DNA of 64,000 nt from Actinoallomurus iriomotensis (GTDB lineage Bacteria; Actinomycetota; Actinomycetes; Streptosporangiales; Streptosporangiaceae), in the NCBI RefSeq assembly GCF_030269445.1, contig NZ_BSTJ01000007.1:157957-221956 (forward strand), given 5' to 3'. A model generated the notes under the pieces. The model was not told the origin of the DNA and did no database searches. It worked only from the letters and a program-made list of their open reading frames with translations. The translations under genes were made by a program, and so were the position numbers. Below, piece after piece: positions 61,110-64,000 of the stretch (positions are counted from its first letter, which is position 1; every line of letters begins with the position of its first letter).

Positions 61110-62144
61110 CTACGTGGCCGCGGGAGCGTTCTCGCTCGAGGCGCGTACGACGAGGGCGGGGGTCAGGCGTTCGGACGCGGCGGGTTCGCCGGCCAGGACC
61201 CGCAGGAGGAGTTCGAGGGCGCGGGCGCCCATCTCGTGCATGGGGGAGCGCACGCTGGTGAGCGGGATGGGCAGTTCGGCGGCGAGCGGCGTGTCGTTGT
61301 AGCCGGCGATCGCGACGTCGTGGCCGGGGCGCAGGCCCTGGTCGCGGAGGGCGCCGAGCGCGCCGATGGCGGCGAAGTCGTTGACGGCGAAGATCGCGGT
61401 CGGCCGGGCGCGGGAGCGGAGCAGACGGTCGGCCGCGGCGCGTCCGCCGGCGGCGTCGAAGTGCGAGTGGACCACGCGTGAGGCAGGCACGTCGACGCCC
61501 GCCTCGCGGTAGCGGTCCAGGAAGCCCGTGGTGCGGTCGATGCCGGTGCTGGCGAAGGGCTCGCCGGCGATCACACCGACTCGCGTGTGGCCGAGTTCGA
61601 GGAAGTGCTCGGCCACCAGGCGGCCGCCCTCGTAGTCGTCGCAGGTCACCGCCGGATGGTCGCCGGCGCGGCGGTTGACCAGGACGAACGGGACCTGCTG
61701 GCCGGCGATGTCGTCGAGGAACGCGCCGTCGATGTGCGCGTCGCCGAAGATGAGGCCGTCGACCCGGCGGGACAGCGCGAGTTCGGTGCGTTCGCGCTGC
61801 TCGGCGGCCTGGTCGCGGCTGTTCATCACGAAGGTGGTCATGCCGTGGCGGGCCGCGGCGTCCTCGATGCCCTCGTACACCGTGGCGAGGACGAGGTCGG
61901 ACAGGCGGGGCACCAGCACGCCGATCAGGTTGCTGCGCCGGGTGCGCAGGCTGGCGGCGTGCGGGTTGGGCCGGTAGTTGAGCCGGGCCGCCCACTGGCG
62001 GATCTCCTCCGCGGTCTGCCGCGACGCGGCCCGCTGCGCGTCCTCGGGCGAGCCGTTGAGCACGCGGGACACCGTCGACACGTCGACCCCGGCCGACTGC
62101 GCGATGGCGCGCAGCGTGGCGTGTCGTTGCCCCGTTCGAGCCAC
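61110..62144 (-). CDS. LacI-family repressor
   Basis: A 344-residue LacI/GalR repressor. The HTH LRAIAQSAGVDVSTVSRVLNG is at the N-terminus and the hinge helix follows in RPNPHAASLRTRRSNLIGVL; then a periplasmic-binding-protein-like effector domain. It is divergent from the amidase operon and surely binds the three CCCAAACGTTTGGG-type sites between them. The inducer is not identified; it may be an amide or a sugar derivative. Confidence 0.93.
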   Translation of the reverse strand: MARTGQRHATLRAIAQSAGVDVSTVSRVLNGSPEDAQRAASRQTAEEIRQWAARLNYRPNPHAASLRTRRSNLIGVLVPRLSDLVLATVYEGIEDAAARHGMTTFVMNSRDQAAEQRERTELALSRRVDGLIFGDAHIDGAFLDDIAGQQVPFVLVNRRAGDHPAVTCDDYEGGRLVAEHFLELGHTRVGVIAGEPFASTGIDRTTGFLDRYREAGVDVPASRVVHSHFDAAGGRAAADRLLRSRARPTAIFAVNDFAAIGALGALRDQGLRPGHDVAIAGYNDTPLAAELPIPLTSVRSPMHEMGARALELLLRVLAGEPAASERLTPALVVRASSENAPAAT

Positions 62145-62230
62145 CCTCGTCCCGCCTCTCGTGGTGTCGCGCCGGCAGCGATCTTCTCATCCCACCCTTG
62201 ACAGTTCAGCGAAGTGCGCCTTTCATGCTA

Positions 62231-62287
62231 CCCAAACGTTTGAGCCAAACGTTTGGGTCACCACTTCGAGGCACCCAAACGTTTGGG
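62231..62287. promoter_or_regulatory. Three LacI operators
   Basis: CCCAAACGTTTGAG (62231-62244), GCCAAACGTTTGGG (62244-62257) and CCCAAACGTTTGGG (62274-62287), the last a perfect 14-bp palindrome. Centres are 13 and 30 bp apart. They lie between the divergent LacI and amidase-operon genes, just before the operon's ribosome-binding site, and match LacI-family operators. Confidence 0.88.
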
Positions 62288-62302
62288 CAAGGAGGTGGAG
62301 TG

Positions 62303-62374
62303 GTGCGACGACGCACCCAGGTCGTCCCCGGACGCTACGCGTCGCCGGCCCCGCACGCGTGGCGGATCCGGTGA
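62303..62374 (+). CDS. 23-residue leader peptide coupled to the amidase
   Basis: GTG 62303 has the strong site AAGGAGGTGGAG 2-13 nt upstream, reads VRRRTQVVPGRY and ends WRIR. Its stop overlaps the amidase GTG by 4 nt (GTGA, 62371-62374), so the amidase is probably translated only by coupling. The amidase has no good Shine-Dalgarno of its own nearby. The rich Arg content (6 of 23) may make translation sensitive to arginyl-tRNA or other signals. Confidence 0.6.
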   Translation: MRRRTQVVPGRYASPAPHAWRIR

Positions 62375-63756
62375 GCCGGCTGCCGTCTCCGGCGGGGGCG
62401 GGTTACTTCGCCCGGCACACCGTGACCGGGTTGACCGGCGAGCTCCGCGCCGGCCGCGTGTCACCGGAGGACCTCGTCGAGCAGGCGCTGGCCGCGGCCG
62501 CTCGCCTCGAACCGGAGCTCAACGCCTTCGTCACCCTCGACGAGGACGGGGCACGGGCGGCCGCTCGCCGCGCCACCGAGGAACTGGCGGCGGGCGTGGA
62601 CCGCGGTCCGCTGCACGGGATTCCCGTGGCGGTCAAGGACGTGGTGGACACCGCCGGCCTGCGCACCACGATGGGCTCCCGCCACTTCGCCGACCGGGTG
62701 CCGGACCGCGACGCGACCTGCGTACGACGGCTGCGGGCGGCGGGCGCGGTCATCATCGGCAAGACCGCGACGCACGAGTTCGCGTACGGGCCCACGGGCG
62801 ACCGTGCGGCGGGCGGGGCGACGCGCAATCCGTACCGGCCGGAGCGTATGGCGGGCGGGTCCAGCAGTGGGTCCGCGGCCGCTGTGGCCGCCGGCGTCGT
62901 TCCGGTGAGCGTCGGCACGGACACCGGCGGCTCGGTGCGCATCCCGGCGGCCCTGTGCGGTGTCGTCGGACTGAAACCGTCCCACGGCGCCGTGCCCGTC
63001 GACGGGGTGTACCCGGTGGCGCCCTCCCTGGACACGGTGGGGCCGCTGGCGCGCACCGCCGCGGACTGCCGTCTGCTCTGGAACGTGCTCGCCGGCCGTA
63101 CGGCGGCCGAACGCGACGACGCGCCGGTGGTCCGGCGCGTGGGCTGGATACCGCCGGACACGATCCACCCCACCTCGCCCCGGGTGACCGAGGCGGCCCG
63201 CGCGTGCCTGGCCGGCGGCGGGTTCGAGGTGGAGGAGGTGGCCGTTCCCGAGGCGGCCGCGCTGGCGAGGGCGTACCACACGATCCAGGGCAGCGAGGTC
63301 TACGCCGTGCACGCCGATCGGATGGCCACCGCCGCCGACCTGTACGACGAGGAGGTCGCCGAACGGCTCCGCGGGGCCGCGCGCGTGCGCGGCTGGGAGT
63401 ACGTGCGGGCGTGCGACCTCCGCGACCGGGCCCGCGAGGCGGTCACCGCGCTGCTGCGCGTCCACGACCTGCTGGCCCTGCCCACCGTGCCGATCCCCGC
63501 GCCCCCGCTGGACGCCCGCGCCCGGCGGGCGGGCGACGCCGGCGTCGACGTCCGTACGGCACTGCTCGCGCTGACCAGCCCCTGGAGCGTGCTCGGCCTG
63601 CCCGCCGTCACCCTGCCCGCGGGGCTGGTCGACGGGCTGCCCGCAGGCCTGCAACTGGTGGCGCCGGCCGGCGGCGAGGAGCTGCTGCTGGCCGTGGCGC
63701 AGGAGTTGCACGACGCCACGACCGAGACCGAGCCACCCGTACCGGCCCGACACTGA
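62371..63756 (+). CDS. Amidase (amidase signature family)
   Basis: A 461-residue amidase-signature enzyme. The Ser-cisSer-Lys triad is Lys89 (VKDVVDTAG), the cis-Ser in GGSSSGS (164-166 region) and the nucleophile Ser188 in GTDTGGSVR. It should hydrolyse a carboxamide to acid and ammonia. It is the first full gene of a LacI-controlled operon, followed 11 bp later by a nitrilase-family gene, so the two may act in sequence on an amide/nitrile-type nitrogen source. Upstream in-frame starts are not preferred. Confidence 0.9.
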   Translation: MSRLPSPAGAGYFARHTVTGLTGELRAGRVSPEDLVEQALAAAARLEPELNAFVTLDEDGARAAARRATEELAAGVDRGPLHGIPVAVKDVVDTAGLRTTMGSRHFADRVPDRDATCVRRLRAAGAVIIGKTATHEFAYGPTGDRAAGGATRNPYRPERMAGGSSSGSAAAVAAGVVPVSVGTDTGGSVRIPAALCGVVGLKPSHGAVPVDGVYPVAPSLDTVGPLARTAADCRLLWNVLAGRTAAERDDAPVVRRVGWIPPDTIHPTSPRVTEAARACLAGGGFEVEEVAVPEAAALARAYHTIQGSEVYAVHADRMATAADLYDEEVAERLRGAARVRGWEYVRACDLRDRAREAVTALLRVHDLLALPTVPIPAPPLDARARRAGDAGVDVRTALLALTSPWSVLGLPAVTLPAGLVDGLPAGLQLVAPAGGEELLLAVAQELHDATTETEPPVPARH

Positions 63757-63767
63757 AGGGAAACGCC

Positions 63768-64000
63768 ATGTCCTCTGCCCCTCCGCCCGCCGCCACCAGC
63801 CCGGTGACGGCCGCCGCCATCCAGTTCGACCCCCAGGTCGGCGTGGAGAACAAGGACCGGAACCTGCGGCGAACGCTGGAACTGGTCAACGAGGCCGCCG
63901 ACCGGGGAGCGACGCTCGTCGTGCTGCCCGAACTGGCCGGCACCGGCTACGCGTTCGCCACCCGCGAGGAGGCGTACGCCCACGCCGAGGAGGTGCCCGC
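63768..64000 (+). CDS. Carbon-nitrogen hydrolase (nitrilase family), cut by window end
   Basis: The first 77 codons of a CN-hydrolase: TAAAIQFDPQVGVENKDRNL, then the catalytic Glu55 in LVVLPELAGTGY. Lys and Cys of the triad lie beyond the window. ATG 63768 has GAAGGG 8-13 nt upstream. Family members are amidases, carbamoylases or nitrilases; substrate not resolved. Confidence 0.88.
   Translation, partial: MSSAPPPAATSPVTAAAIQFDPQVGVENKDRNLRRTLELVNEAADRGATLVVLPELAGTGYAFATREEAYAHAEEVP

Overview
The window is high-GC DNA, dense in genes on both strands, from a filamentous-type actinobacterium. Several blocks argue for this. A polar-growth coiled-coil protein sits beside methylmalonyl-CoA epimerase, thiolase and MeaB, as around Streptomyces Scy/FilP. 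There is also clpS-DUF2017-mec-cysO-cysM followed by murI, a metallo-beta-lactamase-fold gene, rph and the HAM1 gene; DUF3039 plus a DEAD/DEAH helicase; an actinobacterial sulfur leader peptide; and CU044_5270 and MSMEG_6728 family genes. Streptosporangiales (for example Thermomonosporaceae) is my guess for the order; the genus cannot be fixed from sequence alone. I saw no rRNA, tRNA, CRISPR array, insertion sequence or prophage.

Region 1 (1-9850): a tandem array of a 69-bp repeat, a two-domain 3-hydroxyacyl-CoA dehydrogenase, two alpha/beta hydrolases, an AI-2E-family membrane protein, a Scy/FilP-like coiled coil, then mce, thiolase and meaB. Together with the methylmalonyl-CoA mutase at 16474 these form a propionyl/methylmalonyl-CoA and short acyl-CoA block. 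Region 2 (9850-25900): membrane proteins of unknown role, a strip of decayed genes (13241-13644), a divergent ABC pair, MarR plus mutase behind an 18-bp palindrome, a thioredoxin/TPR protein, malic enzyme, a MarR/NmrA pair with a perfect operator, and a GntR-ABC operon whose permease has an in-frame amber codon. Region 3 (26000-35000): YqgE, DUF3039, two exported enzymes lying between DUF3039 and its usual helicase neighbour, a flavoprotein disulfide reductase, gluconate kinase and two NAD-salvage genes.

Region 4 (35000-44200) is core: clpS, DUF2017, the protein-thiocarboxylate cysteine pathway (mec, cysO, cysM), an exported protein, a GAF-ANTAR regulator, a thioesterase, murI, an MBL hydrolase, rph and the ITP/XTP pyrophosphatase. 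Region 5 (44260-51540) has a two-gene MEDS/anti-sigma module and a complete sulfonate operon read leftwards: leader peptide, ssuC, ssuB, ssuA, a repeat-derived mini-ORF, ssuD, a second mini-ORF, ssuE and a flavin reductase. Region 6 (51600-64000) has an SDR, an ECF sigma factor with its partner, two tandem sedolisins, a lipoprotein, several regulators, a TetR/FAD-monooxygenase pair and a LacI-controlled amidase-nitrilase operon.

The most unusual feature is a family of mini-ORFs fitted between operon genes by 4-nt start/stop overlaps. One of them (48786-48857) is a single copy of the 69-bp module that is tandemly repeated at 1-196. Each module carries its own start codon and, at its end, a Shine-Dalgarno sequence for the next start, so it looks like a dispersed translational-coupling cassette.
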